A stretch of DNA of 64,000 nt from Saprospirales bacterium. GTDB lineage: Bacteria > Bacteroidota > Bacteroidia > Chitinophagales > Saprospiraceae. The notes beneath the pieces were generated by a model that saw only the letters and a program-made list of their open reading frames with translations, did not search any database and was not told the DNA's origin. The position numbers and the translations under genes were made by a program. The DNA is taken from NCBI GenBank assembly GCA_016719895.1, contig JADJYG010000005.1:248001-312000 (forward strand), read 5' to 3'. Below are positions 35,112 to 44,175 of the stretch, piece by piece (the first letter of the stretch is position 1; every line of letters begins with the position of its first letter).

Positions 35112-35160
35112 CGGCTTGCGGTGTTTCCCAACGTTTTTTCTACCCTGCGCCAACGCGCTT

Positions 35161-35400
35161 TTACCGCTTATCCCGTTTCGGTACCGGGTCGTGCCCAAAT
35201 CCTCCCCAGGGGTGGCAGCGCAGGATACGCCGCACCGCAAGATAAGCGCCCTTGAAGATGCCCCATTCCTCAATGGCTTCGATGGCGTATGACGAGCAGG
35301 TCGGCTGAAACCGGCACTTGCTGCCGCCAAGCATGGGCGAAAGGGTGACCTGATAGAACCGGATGGGCAGGATAAAAATCTGCCGGATGATATTTTTCAT
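35161..35400 (-). CDS. yidD: Membrane protein insertion efficiency factor YidD
   Basis: This 79-aa protein is the right length for YidD. It has an amphipathic N-terminus (FILPIRFYQVTLSPMLGG), KCRFQPTCSSYAIEAIEEWG and RILRCHPWGGFGHDPVP, the invariant family motif. YidD supports YidC-mediated membrane insertion. It is normally beside rnpA and yidC, but here it lies 7.4 kb from rnpA. Its -7 box ends only 4 nt before the ATG, so the message may be almost leaderless. Confidence 0.95.
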   Translation of the reverse strand: MKNIIRQIFILPIRFYQVTLSPMLGGSKCRFQPTCSSYAIEAIEEWGIFKGAYLAVRRILRCHPWGGFGHDPVPKRDKR

Positions 35401-35404
35401 ACAT

Positions 35405-35437
35405 CAAAGATAGCAAAGCGACTATTTTCGCCCCAAA
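35405..35437 (-). promoter_or_regulatory. Bacteroidota-type promoter for yidD
   Basis: On the minus strand TTTG (35437-35434), 21 nt, then TATCTTTG (35412-35405). The box ends 4 nt before the yidD start codon, implying transcription starts at or next to the ATG. Confidence 0.6.
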
Positions 35438-35494
35438 CCAAAATCTCAAACCAGCTTACAACCGGCAACCCGCCGCCAGTGTTTAGGTATATGT

Positions 35495-37153
35495 ATGAAA
35501 ATCGCACTCGCTCAACTGGATTACCACATCGGCAATTTTGAAGGAAACCTGCAAAAAATGCTGGCCATGGTGGGGCGGGCTAAATCGCTGGGCGCCGATA
35601 TCATTTGTTTTGGCGAACTGGCCACTTGCGGCTACCCGCCGCGGGACTTTTTGGAGTTTGACGACTTCATACGCCGCTGCAATGCTTCCGTAGATGCTTT
35701 GAAGGCCGCCAGTGCCGACATCGGAATCGTGGTGGGTTCACCTTCCCGAAATCCGGAGCTGGAAGGTAAGGATCTGCATAATTCGGCCTATTTCCTGTAC
35801 CAAGGCGAAATACGGGGTATCCAGCACAAAGCCTTGCTTCCGACCTACGATATTTTTGACGAATACCGGTATTTTGAACCCGCCCGCGCGTTTCAAACAG
35901 TGGAGTTTAAAGGCAAAAAAGTGGCCTTGTCGGTTTGTGAGGATATCTGGAATGTAGGCAATGAAAACCCGCTGTACACGATTTGCCCGCTCGATGAAAT
36001 GATGCCCGATAACCCCGATTTTATTCTCAATATTTCCGCCTCCCCATTCGATTATGCCCACGCCGCACTGCGGATCCATACGGCGCGCGCGAATGTGAAA
36101 CGGTATAAAATTCCGTTGTTTTACGCCAATCATGTTGGCGCGCAGACCGATATTATCTTCGACGGCGGTTGCCTCGTGCTGTCGCCCGATGGCATGGTGT
36201 TCGATGAAATGCCTTATTTTGAGGAATGTCTGCGGGTGTACGACCTGGAGGAAGTACTCCAGGGTGGCCGGTCGGCCGAGCAACCCAAAGAAAAAGTCAA
36301 ACTCATACACGATGCTTTGGTCGTCGGTATTCGCGATTATTTCCGGAAACTGGGCTTTCAAAAAGCCATTCTGGGGCTTTCCGGGGGTATTGATTCGGCC
36401 GTGACGGCTGTGCTGGCTGCAGAAGCCTTGGGGCCCGGACAAGTACGGGTGGTGCTCATGCCCAGCCAGTATAGCAGCGGGCACTCCGTGGAGGACGCCC
36501 GGCAGCTGGCCGAGAGCCTGGGTTTGCAATACGACATCCTGCCGATCCAGCCGATGTACACGGCCTTTGAAACAAGCCTGCAGGAGATTTTTGCAGGCAT
36601 GCCTTTCAACGTTACCGAAGAGAATATCCAGGCGCGAATCCGCGGAACCCTGCTGATGGCCATGAGCAACAAATTCGGCCATATTTTGCTCAATACAACC
36701 AACAAAAGTGAGATGGCGGTGGGTTACGGCACCCTGTATGGCGATATGTGCGGCGGTATTGCCGTATTGGGCGATGTGTACAAAACTGAAGTCTATGCCC
36801 TGGCCAGGTACCTGAACACCCTGCCGCTCGGCAAATCCGGCAGTATGGGAGTGATCCCCATCCATACCATCCAAAAGCCGCCCAGCGCAGAATTGCGTCC
36901 CGGCCAAAAGGACACCGACAGCCTGCCGGAATACGAGCTGCTCGACCAGGTGTTGTACCAGTATATTGAATGCCGCCAGGGCCCGCGTGAACTGGTCCGC
37001 ATGGGTTTCGGAGAGGACCTGGTGGTCCGGATATTGCGCCTGGTGAACATGAACGAGTTCAAACGCGAACAGGCCGCCCCGGTACTGCGGGTGAGCGCCA
37101 AAGGATTCGGTATGGGCCGGCGGATACCTATTGTGGGGAAATATTTGTCTTAA
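35495..37153 (+). CDS. nadE: Glutamine-dependent NAD+ synthetase
   Basis: This 552-aa two-domain enzyme has an N-terminal nitrilase-type glutaminase domain (ALAQLDYHIGNFEGN; Glu41 in CFGELATCGYPP; KALLPTYDIFDEYRYFEP; nucleophilic Cys in LSVCEDIWN). The C-terminal NAD synthetase domain has the PP-loop LGLSGGIDSAV (about residues 292-302) and TTNKSEMAVGYGTLYGDMCGG. It amidates nicotinic acid adenine dinucleotide with ammonia channelled from glutamine. The length is standard for the glutamine-dependent form. It is transcribed away from yidD. Confidence 0.95.
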   Translation: MKIALAQLDYHIGNFEGNLQKMLAMVGRAKSLGADIICFGELATCGYPPRDFLEFDDFIRRCNASVDALKAASADIGIVVGSPSRNPELEGKDLHNSAYFLYQGEIRGIQHKALLPTYDIFDEYRYFEPARAFQTVEFKGKKVALSVCEDIWNVGNENPLYTICPLDEMMPDNPDFILNISASPFDYAHAALRIHTARANVKRYKIPLFYANHVGAQTDIIFDGGCLVLSPDGMVFDEMPYFEECLRVYDLEEVLQGGRSAEQPKEKVKLIHDALVVGIRDYFRKLGFQKAILGLSGGIDSAVTAVLAAEALGPGQVRVVLMPSQYSSGHSVEDARQLAESLGLQYDILPIQPMYTAFETSLQEIFAGMPFNVTEENIQARIRGTLLMAMSNKFGHILLNTTNKSEMAVGYGTLYGDMCGGIAVLGDVYKTEVYALARYLNTLPLGKSGSMGVIPIHTIQKPPSAELRPGQKDTDSLPEYELLDQVLYQYIECRQGPRELVRMGFGEDLVVRILRLVNMNEFKREQAAPVLRVSAKGFGMGRRIPIVGKYLS

Positions 37154-37206
37154 GCCTTAAACTGCCGTTTCTTTGCGCCGGCAAATCACCTCCTCAATCT
37201 TGTTCT

Positions 37207-37518
37207 ATGTACAAATTACTGCTCTTTGTATGCTTTTGCCTGCCAGCCGCCGCCGTGCAGGCGCAGGCCATGCCCGACCCGGTAAAAAAGGTGTCGAATA
37301 AATACGCTTGTGGGGCCTGTCATGCCGTGGACATGCGCCTGGTGGGGCCCAGTTGGAAAACCCTGGCGGCCAAAGGGTATACGGCAAAAAAAATGGGGCA
37401 ACTGATCCGTAAACCCAAACCGGACAACTGGCCCGACTATCCGCCGATGGCGCCGATTGCCCAAATCTCCGATGAAGACGTCAAAGTGATTGCCGATTGG
37501 TTGGCTACGCTGCAATGA
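37207..37518 (+). CDS. Small c-type cytochrome (c551/c552-like)
   Basis: This 103-aa protein has a signal peptide (to about AQA, residue 21) and a single haem motif CGACHAVDMRLVGPSW (about 35-50). A Met ligand is likely in YPPMAPIAQISDEDVKVIADWLATL (about 79-103). This is a class I mono-haem cytochrome of the periplasm that shuttles electrons to an oxidase or reductase. It lies 53 bp after nadE and 33 bp before the HerA-like gene, possibly in one transcript, although no functional link is apparent. Confidence 0.9.
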   Translation: MYKLLLFVCFCLPAAAVQAQAMPDPVKKVSNKYACGACHAVDMRLVGPSWKTLAAKGYTAKKMGQLIRKPKPDNWPDYPPMAPIAQISDEDVKVIADWLATLQ

Positions 37519-37551
37519 TTCCTCTATCACCCTTTACCATGTAGTTTATAT

Positions 37552-39114
37552 ATGTCAAAAAAAGACGATTTTTCGGCTGAAATACAAACCGGTTACACGT
37601 TCTCCGGCCTTTCCCTCGTATTGGGTTGCGCTATGCTCGATGCAGAAGCCATCCCCGGCCTTCAAATAAAAGTTCCGCTCCGGACCATGAACCGCCACGG
37701 CCTCATCGCCGGGGCTACCGGCACAGGCAAAACCAAAAGCCTGCAGGTTATAGCCGAGCAGCTGGCCGCCAATGGCGTGCCCAGTATGCTGATGGACATC
37801 AAGGGCGACTTGTCTGGTATCGCTATGCCGGGAACCGACCACCCGAAAATTGTGGAACGCTCGGGTAAAATCGGCGTCAGCTGGCACCCCAGCGGCGCAT
37901 CCGTGGAATTCCTGACGCTGTCGGGTGAAAAAGGCGCCCGCCTGCGCGCCACGGTCAGCGAATTCGGCCCCGTGTTGTTTAGCCGGATCCTGGGCCTCAA
38001 CGACACCCAGGGTGGGGTAGTGGCCGTCGTATTTAAATATTGCGACGACCGCCAGTTGCCCCTGCTCGACCTGAAAGATTTTAAAAAGGTGCTCCAATTC
38101 CTTGGTAATGAGGGTAAAGCGGAGATCGAAGCCGAATATGGCCAGTTTAGCGCCGCTACTGCCGCCACCATCCTGCGGAAGGTAGTCGAACTCGAACAGC
38201 AGGGCGCCGAACTCTTTTTCGGCGAGCTGTCGTTCGATGTGCAAGACCTCTGCCGCATTGACGAAAACGGCCGCGGCATGGTGAGTATCGTGCGCTTGAC
38301 GGATATTCAGGATCGCCCCAAGTTGTTCAGTACTTTTATGTTGCAAATACTCGCCGAAATCTACGCGTCCTTCCCGGAAGAAGGCGACCTGGAACAACCC
38401 AAACTTTGTATTTTTATCGACGAGGCGCATTTGGTTTTTCAGGAAGCCACCCCGGCACTCATGCAACAGCTGGAGGCTATTATCAAACTGATCCGGTCGA
38501 AAGGCGTCGGCATCTATTTTATTACCCAAAATCCGGCGGATATCCCAGAAAGCGTATTGTCGCAACTGGGCCTTAAAATCCAGCATGCCCTGCGCGCTTT
38601 TACCGCCAAAGACCGCAAAGCCATCAAACTGGCCGCCGAAAATTACCCGATCACCCGGTGGTATCAAACCGAAGACCTGCTGACCAATCTCGGTATCGGG
38701 GAGGCCTTTGTAAGCGCGCTTAATGAAAAAGGTATACCTACCCCCCTGGCACATACCCTGATGCGGGCCCCCGAGTCCCGGATGGATATTTTAACCCCGA
38801 CGGAGATCGACAGCATCTTATCGCGTTCGGCACTGGTGCGCAAATACAACCAACAAGTGGACCGCGAAAGCGCCTACGAGATCCTGACGGAAAAAATCCA
38901 GGAAGTCCAGCAGGCTCAGGCCGGACAGGAAGCGGAAAAGCCGCTTGCCCGTGCGGGCCAAAAAGCCGAAAAATCGGTGATCGAACAGGTGATCAATAAC
39001 CCGACTACGCGGCAAATCGGCCGCACGGTAGCGCGTGAGCTGACCCGCGGGCTGCTGGGTGTGCTGGGCTTGGGCGGCAGCAGCACCCGGAAAAGAAAAA
39101 CCGGCTGGTTCTGA
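37552..39114 (+). CDS. HerA/DUF853-type helicase-like ATPase
   Basis: This 520-aa P-loop ATPase has Walker A GATGTGKT (54-61) and the segment MLMDIKGDLSGIAMPG, which is specific to DUF853. The Walker B motif is KLCIFIDEAHLVF (about 283-295), and FITQNPADIPESVLSQLGLKIQHALRAFT (about 323-351) contains the sensor Gln. The last 60 residues are charged and end in a basic tail. Members are FtsK-HerA superfamily ATPases of unproven role, presumed DNA translocases or helicases. No NurA-like nuclease partner is next to it. Confidence 0.9.
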   Translation: MSKKDDFSAEIQTGYTFSGLSLVLGCAMLDAEAIPGLQIKVPLRTMNRHGLIAGATGTGKTKSLQVIAEQLAANGVPSMLMDIKGDLSGIAMPGTDHPKIVERSGKIGVSWHPSGASVEFLTLSGEKGARLRATVSEFGPVLFSRILGLNDTQGGVVAVVFKYCDDRQLPLLDLKDFKKVLQFLGNEGKAEIEAEYGQFSAATAATILRKVVELEQQGAELFFGELSFDVQDLCRIDENGRGMVSIVRLTDIQDRPKLFSTFMLQILAEIYASFPEEGDLEQPKLCIFIDEAHLVFQEATPALMQQLEAIIKLIRSKGVGIYFITQNPADIPESVLSQLGLKIQHALRAFTAKDRKAIKLAAENYPITRWYQTEDLLTNLGIGEAFVSALNEKGIPTPLAHTLMRAPESRMDILTPTEIDSILSRSALVRKYNQQVDRESAYEILTEKIQEVQQAQAGQEAEKPLARAGQKAEKSVIEQVINNPTTRQIGRTVARELTRGLLGVLGLGGSSTRKRKTGWF

Positions 39115-39149
39115 TATCCACCCTGAAAAAAGCTGATCTTCAACGATTT

Positions 39150-40418
39150 ATGCGACCGTTCGTCCTGTTTGCCTTCATAACAATATTCCCCGGCCCATCC
39201 CTGGCTGCACAATCGCCGGCAGCCGCCTGGTCAGCCGATATCGCTGTCCTCCGGCAGGAGCTCCCCAAGCGGCACCCCAACCTCTTTGCGTTTTATCCGC
39301 AGCATGCTTTTGAATCGGATTTGGACCAACTCCTGGGCAACCTGGAGGGTAAAACCGACCTTCAGGTCGCCTTGGAACTGCAAGCCGTTGTCGCTAAAGC
39401 GCAGGATGCAAATACCCGGATTGATCTGGCGCCCCTGCTGCAACAGAACAAGGTGATTCCAACCGGTTTCGGCTGGTATGCCGACGGTATGTATGTGAGC
39501 GGCACGGTGAAAAAATTTGCCCCGGCACTGGGTAAAAAAGTGCTGGAAATCAACGGCCTGAAAACCGAAGCCGCCCTGGAGCGGATGCGCCGTTTTTTTG
39601 CTTGTGAAAACGAAGAGGCCCAGCGTCGCGACGGCCCGCAATGGTTGCGGTTTCCGGAAGCCATGCGCATGGCCGGCGTGGCGACCGACGACACGCTCCG
39701 CCTGCTGATGGCAGATGAAAAGGGGCAGCGGTATTTTATCAAAACCTATCCAGTCGATTTTAAAACGGATAAAACCGGCCTTCAGCCTGCCCAGTTCGTA
39801 CCCAAGTCGCCCGATTTGCGCTGGGACCCGTTGAAGCAGATTTACAGCCTGGTTTGGCTGGCCTCCGATAGTATCGTTTACCTGCAGTACAACGCTGGTT
39901 ACAGCAGCGAGATGTTTCTCGCCTTGGGCGATTCCAACAGCGCCCGGCAGGTACCCTCGTTTCAACCCCTGGCCGACTCCCTGCTGAATCTTCTGGAAAA
40001 CCACCCCGGCGCCCGATTTTTTTTCGATTTGCGTTTTAACAATACCGGCTATCCCGCCGATGGCATCGCCCTGGCAGAACGCCTGGGCGCCATGCCCTTT
40101 GTCAACCTGCCTGACCGGTTGTATGTGGCGCTGAATCGGTATACCTCCGGGGCTGCGGTGGAAATTGCTGCAGCATTTAAGGCCAAAACCAACGCAACCC
40201 TGCTCGGAGAAACACCTCCTCAGCGGCCCAATCACTTTGGCGACCCGCAGATGTTTCAGTTGCCAAACAGCCATTTGCAAGTGCATTACAGTACGAGAGC
40301 CGTCTGGATACTGCCAGGGAATGCCTCCGCATTACCGATTGATGTGCCCATTGAACTGCCGTTCGCGGCTTTTCGCGATGGTCGCGATCCGGTGTTGGAT
40401 TATGTCCGAAGGCTGTGA
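39150..40418 (+). CDS. Secreted S41-peptidase-like protein
   Basis: This 422-aa protein has a signal peptide (to about LAAQ, residue 20). The N-terminal helical region (LRQELPKRHPNLFAFYP) and the later RFFFDLRFNNTGYPADGIALAERLG and LYVALNRYTSGAAVEIAAAFKAKTNATLLGE segments follow the layout of S41 C-terminal-processing-like proteases. The Ser of YTSGAA is at the position of the catalytic Ser. A canonical PDZ domain is not obvious. Homologues are often annotated simply as S41 family. Activity is plausible but unproven because a Lys partner is not evident from motif reading. Confidence 0.65.
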   Translation: MRPFVLFAFITIFPGPSLAAQSPAAAWSADIAVLRQELPKRHPNLFAFYPQHAFESDLDQLLGNLEGKTDLQVALELQAVVAKAQDANTRIDLAPLLQQNKVIPTGFGWYADGMYVSGTVKKFAPALGKKVLEINGLKTEAALERMRRFFACENEEAQRRDGPQWLRFPEAMRMAGVATDDTLRLLMADEKGQRYFIKTYPVDFKTDKTGLQPAQFVPKSPDLRWDPLKQIYSLVWLASDSIVYLQYNAGYSSEMFLALGDSNSARQVPSFQPLADSLLNLLENHPGARFFFDLRFNNTGYPADGIALAERLGAMPFVNLPDRLYVALNRYTSGAAVEIAAAFKAKTNATLLGETPPQRPNHFGDPQMFQLPNSHLQVHYSTRAVWILPGNASALPIDVPIELPFAAFRDGRDPVLDYVRRL

Positions 40419-40427
40419 GGCCTGCGC

Positions 40428-40547
40428 TTACGCCAAGCCAAATGCGCGGCGGAAAAACACATTTACCGGTTTGGCGGCTTCGAAGTAACGGCCGGCGAAT
40501 GCCGGGCCATCTGGTCCCAAAGCACGTTCGGGGGGGAGCTCGGTCAT
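40428..40547 (-). CDS. Possible small protein downstream of tpiA (39 aa)
   Basis: ATG at 40547 opens a 39-codon frame ending at 40428, 16 bp after the tpiA stop and on the same strand. The product starts MTELPPERALGPDG and ends FFRRAFGLA. Codon choice is G/C-rich in third positions, like the neighbours. I do not recognise it; it could be a small coupled gene, a fragment of a larger one, or chance. Confidence 0.3.
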   Translation of the reverse strand: MTELPPERALGPDGPAFAGRYFEAAKPVNVFFRRAFGLA

Positions 40548-40563
40548 GAAATAAAATGCGCGC

Positions 40564-41325
40564 TCAACCCTTCATTGCCTGCACAATGGCTACAAAATCA
40601 TCCGCCTTCAACGACGCACCGCCGATCAGCCCACCGTCGACATCGGGCTGGCGAAATAACTCGGGGGCATTCTGGGCATTACAGGAGCCGCCATACAGGA
40701 TAGACGCGCCGTCGGCGGCGGTATTGCCATACTTCCTGGCCAGCAATACCCGGATGGCGGCGTGCATTTCCTGCGCTTGTTCCGTACTGGCTGTTCTGCC
40801 GGTGCCGATGGCCCAAATCGGCTCGTAGGCGATCACCACTTTTCGAAATTCTGCCTCCGGCAAGTGAAAGAGGCTGGCCTTCAGTTGTTTGGCTACATAG
40901 CCGACATGCGTGCCTTTTTCCCGGATATCCAGGGGCTCTCCGCAGCAAAAAACTGGCAGCAGGCCTTTGGCCAGCGCCAGATTGACTTTTCGGGCCAGTT
41001 GTTCGTTGGTTTCTTTGAAATACTGACGCCGCTCCGAGTGGCCAATGATCACATATTCCGCCCCTACAGACGCCAGCATATCCACGGAAACCTCCCCGGT
41101 GTAGGCGCCTTTTTCTTCGTGATGGCAGTTTTGCGCGGCCAGGTAAAATCCTTTGCGCACTTTCAGCATTTTGGACACAGCGTGCAGGAAAGGAAACGGC
41201 GCGCCAAAAATAACGGGCCCCCGGGGCCGTTGTTCCAGTTTTTCCAATACGGATTTGACCAATTCAACCCCTTCGTCCAAGGTTTTGTTCATTTTCCAGT
41301 TGCCGGCCACGATTTGTTGACGCAT
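40564..41325 (-). CDS. tpiA: Triose-phosphate isomerase
   Basis: This 253-aa protein contains the substrate-binding GNWKMNK (residues 8-14, Lys11), the catalytic His in IIGHSERR (about 98-105), the catalytic Glu in VVIAYEPIWAIGTG (about 166-179) and the phosphate-gripping ILYGGSCNAQNAPEL and GLIGGASL. It interconverts dihydroxyacetone phosphate and glyceraldehyde 3-phosphate in glycolysis. It is divergent from the XRE-type regulator gene. A TACTTTTG box on the minus strand (41370-41363) could be its -7 element. Confidence 0.97.
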   Translation of the reverse strand: MRQQIVAGNWKMNKTLDEGVELVKSVLEKLEQRPRGPVIFGAPFPFLHAVSKMLKVRKGFYLAAQNCHHEEKGAYTGEVSVDMLASVGAEYVIIGHSERRQYFKETNEQLARKVNLALAKGLLPVFCCGEPLDIREKGTHVGYVAKQLKASLFHLPEAEFRKVVIAYEPIWAIGTGRTASTEQAQEMHAAIRVLLARKYGNTAADGASILYGGSCNAQNAPELFRQPDVDGGLIGGASLKADDFVAIVQAMKG

Positions 41326-41383
41326 TATTACGGTGTTGTTTTGTGATGACGGTATTTTGGCCCAAAAGTAGGTAAATCCAACC

Positions 41384-41391
41384 TATATTTG
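41384..41391 (+). promoter_or_regulatory. Candidate -7 box abutting the XRE-regulator start
   Basis: TATATTTG ends 3 nt before the ATG at 41395, so transcription would begin at about the start codon (leaderless message). The nearest TTTG -33 candidate (41356-41359) is 24 nt upstream, slightly too far, so support is moderate. Confidence 0.35.
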
Positions 41392-41394
41392 CCC

Positions 41395-42879
41395 ATGGCC
41401 AAAACCCAACAACAACGGATGGTGCTCGGGTTGAAAGTTCGCCAGTTCAGACAGGAACGCAACTGGAATTTCGAGGAGCTCAGCAAGCACACGGGTATTT
41501 CCGTTTCCTACCTGAACGAGATCGAAAAAGGGAAAAAGTATCCGCAACCGGAAAATCTAAAAAAACTCGCCGACGCCTTTGGTGTAGGCTCCGAATTTCT
41601 GGCTTCTACCGAACTGAGCAAACATTTCGCTCCCCTGGGCGATTTACTGGAAAGCAATTTTTTACAGGAACTGCCGCTCGATTTTTTTGGCATTGAACTA
41701 CAACAGGTCGTGGAAATTATCGCCCGGGCGCCCGACCGGGTAAATGCCTTTATTTCGGCTCTGCTGGAAATTGCCCGCAACTATTCCCTGCGCAACGAAA
41801 ACTTCTACTTCGCAGCGTTGCGTGCCTACCAGGAGTTGCACATGAACTACCTGGAGGACATCGAACGGGTGGCAGATACCTTTGTCCAACGGCATCGCCT
41901 TCCGGAAAACGGCGGCGTTCCTGCCCAATTCCTGGCGGATTTGCTGGTGGCAGAATATCATTACCGCATCGACGAAAAAGGCCTGGATGAGCATCCCGAA
42001 CTGCAAAGCATGCGGGCTGTATTCAACCCCCGCAAACGCTTGTTGTTGCTCAACCGGCGCCTAAACGAGCGCCAACGCGCCTTCCAGCTGGCTAAAGAAT
42101 TGGGATTTAATGTGTTGCAGCTGAAAGTACGCCCGCTCGCTTCTGCCCTTTTGCGGATTAATTCGTTTGAAGAAGTGCTGAACAATTATAAAGCCGCCTA
42201 TTTTGCCGTAGCCCTCCTCGTCAACCGGAATGCTTTCGTGCGCGACCTGCAGACGTTTTTCCAGCAGTCTGCCTGGAGTGAACCGTACCTGTTCCAGCTG
42301 ATGGCCAAATACCAGGCCAGCCCGGAAGTGTTGTTTCAGCGGTTCAACGTGCTGTCGCTCGATTTCGACCTGCAGAAGGTGTTTTTCCTGCGGTTTATTC
42401 ACGACCTGGAGCGCGACAAATTTGATATCGACAAAGAATTGCACCTCAACCGGCGCCACCAGCCTCATGCTTCCGGGCTCGACGAACACTATTGCCGGCG
42501 CTGGTTGTCTATCTCCTTGCTGCGCGATTTGCAAAACTACCAGCGCCAAAGCGGCGATCACACCCGCCCGCTGGCCGGTGTACAGCGGGCTTTGTTTGCC
42601 GATTCACAAGAAGAATATATCTGTTTTGCCGTTGCCAAACCGGGTTTCCCCACACTGGATCGAAATGTAAGCGTGACCTTGGGTATCCTGCTCGACGAGC
42701 AGGCGCGGCAGGTCATCCGCTTCTGGGATGATCCGTCGATACCCCGCCACACCGTAAATGTCACCTGCGAACGTTGCGCCATCTCTGGATGCCGGGAACG
42801 CGCCGTACCTGCCGCGGCGCTGGAGAAACGGGAGGAGCGCAGGAAAATGCAGGAAGCCTTAAAAAAACTCACCGGGTAA
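41395..42879 (+). CDS. XRE-family transcriptional regulator (ScfR/RamB-like)
   Basis: This 494-aa protein has an N-terminal Cro/C1-type helix-turn-helix (LGLKVRQFRQERNWNFEELSKHTGISVSYLNEIEKGKKYPQPENLKKLADAF, about residues 10-62). A long regulatory region follows, containing an ImmA/IrrE-like remnant (KRLLLLNRRLNERQRAFQLAKELGF, which lacks the HExxH zinc motif). A Cys-containing C-terminal block (VTCERCAISGCRERAVPA) is found in ScfR/RamB-type regulators of short-chain acyl-CoA metabolism. The target is unknown. It overlaps functionally with nothing nearby except the DUF3109 gene, which starts 1 bp later. Confidence 0.8.
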   Translation: MAKTQQQRMVLGLKVRQFRQERNWNFEELSKHTGISVSYLNEIEKGKKYPQPENLKKLADAFGVGSEFLASTELSKHFAPLGDLLESNFLQELPLDFFGIELQQVVEIIARAPDRVNAFISALLEIARNYSLRNENFYFAALRAYQELHMNYLEDIERVADTFVQRHRLPENGGVPAQFLADLLVAEYHYRIDEKGLDEHPELQSMRAVFNPRKRLLLLNRRLNERQRAFQLAKELGFNVLQLKVRPLASALLRINSFEEVLNNYKAAYFAVALLVNRNAFVRDLQTFFQQSAWSEPYLFQLMAKYQASPEVLFQRFNVLSLDFDLQKVFFLRFIHDLERDKFDIDKELHLNRRHQPHASGLDEHYCRRWLSISLLRDLQNYQRQSGDHTRPLAGVQRALFADSQEEYICFAVAKPGFPTLDRNVSVTLGILLDEQARQVIRFWDDPSIPRHTVNVTCERCAISGCRERAVPAAALEKREERRKMQEALKKLTG

Positions 42880-42880
42880 T

Positions 42881-43465
42881 ATGATCATCGTACAGGATAA
42901 ACTCGTCAGCGACGACCTCGTCGAAGCGCAATTCATCTGCAATCTGGAGGCTTGTAAAGGAGCTTGCTGTTGGGAAGGCGACTCCGGAGCGCCCCTGGAA
43001 GCGCCGGAGTTGCCCATTCTGGATGAAATATTCGAAAAAATAAAACCTTTTTTGTCTCCGGCCGGTGTCCACGCCATTGAACAACAAGGCAAATCCGTAT
43101 GGTCGGAAGCGGAGCAGGAATGGGGGACGCCGCTGATCGACAAAGGCCCCTGCGCCTATATGACGCTCAACAGCGCCGGTGTTGCCCAATGCGGCATTGA
43201 ACGCGCCTGCCAGGCTGGCGTCATTGATTTTCAAAAACCGGTGTCCTGTCATTTGTACCCGATACGCGTCGATCGGAATGACTCCACGGGCTTCGAAGCC
43301 CTGAACTATCACCGCTGGGAAATATGTTCGCCGGCCTGTACCCTCGGGGAGCGCGAAAAAATACCGGTCTACCGGTTCCTGCGGGAGGCTATTGCCCGGA
43401 AATATGGGCAGGCGTTCTATGATGAGCTGGACGGTGCTGCAGCATTCATGAAGGAACAGGCCTAG
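42881..43465 (+). CDS. DUF3109 family Cys-rich protein
   Basis: This 194-aa protein of the DUF3109 family has CNLEACKGACCWEGDSGAPL (about residues 20-39), GPCAYM (about 89), QCGIERAC (about 104) and PVSCHLYPIRV (about 119), the conserved Cys set expected to bind an Fe-S cluster or zinc. It resembles the zinc/iron-chelating YkgJ group. The biochemical function is unknown. It starts 1 bp after the regulator stop, so the two are co-transcribed. Its stop overlaps the convergent barrel gene by 4 bp. Confidence 0.88.
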   Translation: MIIVQDKLVSDDLVEAQFICNLEACKGACCWEGDSGAPLEAPELPILDEIFEKIKPFLSPAGVHAIEQQGKSVWSEAEQEWGTPLIDKGPCAYMTLNSAGVAQCGIERACQAGVIDFQKPVSCHLYPIRVDRNDSTGFEALNYHRWEICSPACTLGEREKIPVYRFLREAIARKYGQAFYDELDGAAAFMKEQA

Positions 43466-44127
43466 CGGTCGAAATCCTGTCCGATCAAAATACGCACACT
43501 CAGGCGGTCGCGCAGGATGCGCCCAACGCTCCGGTCGTAGGGGGTATTTTGGAAATCATGGACATTGTTCAGGCCATAAGAGTAAACGAATTCGGGTTCC
43601 ACCCGCCATTTTCCCCAGTGGAAACCGGCGCCGATGCCAATGTCCAGGCCAAGCCGTTCGGGCAGCAGGCGCAGCGCTGCCTCCGGACCTGAAGCGGCCA
43701 GGTTCCACGAAATCCGTCCGCCAAAAAGAATAACGCCTTGAAGCGGCAGCCGGCGGAAATCATCGGTTAGTAAAAAGTGGAGGGGCAGTTCTATTTCGGC
43801 AAACCGGAACAGGTCCTTTCTTACTTGCCCGTCGGTTCTTTGGAAACGCAGTGTGTTGGAGGTGTATGAAAACTGCAGGGCCGGCCGGACGTGTAAAACC
43901 GGCAGGATCGGCCACTGCGCCCAAATGCCGGCTCCGGCTCCGCTTCCGGTCAGGTTTTGGGTGGAAACAAAGGGCGTGCCGGGGTCTTGGGGCAACGCGC
44001 CGACATTAAGTGTTTGGAACTCGGCGCCCACGGAAATACCATACGAGAACTGATACTGCCCGATACGTTGCTGCCCGTATAGCCAGTGGCTACAGTACAA
44101 CAAAAACACGAGCGCAATATTTTTCAT
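43462..44127 (-). CDS. PorT-like outer-membrane beta-barrel protein
   Basis: This 221-aa protein starts at ATG 44127 (signal peptide MKNIALVFLLYCSHWLYGQ). Alternating strands such as YGISVGAEFQTLNVG, LHVRPALQFSYTSNTLRF, FAEIELPLHFLL and GLDIGIGAGFHWGKWRVEPEFVYSYGLNN indicate an eight-stranded-type barrel. The FAEIELPLHFLL segment resembles the PorT/outer-membrane-protein-assembly-like family that includes the T9SS component PorT. Whether it is the functional PorT cannot be said. It is divergent from the LanB-like gene, with 48 bp between the chosen starts. Confidence 0.6.
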   Translation of the reverse strand: MKNIALVFLLYCSHWLYGQQRIGQYQFSYGISVGAEFQTLNVGALPQDPGTPFVSTQNLTGSGAGAGIWAQWPILPVLHVRPALQFSYTSNTLRFQRTDGQVRKDLFRFAEIELPLHFLLTDDFRRLPLQGVILFGGRISWNLAASGPEAALRLLPERLGLDIGIGAGFHWGKWRVEPEFVYSYGLNNVHDFQNTPYDRSVGRILRDRLSVRILIGQDFDR

Positions 44128-44175
44128 AGCACAGATAGGCGGGAAGCGCCTCAAAATTTATTTCCTTCGCTGTCG

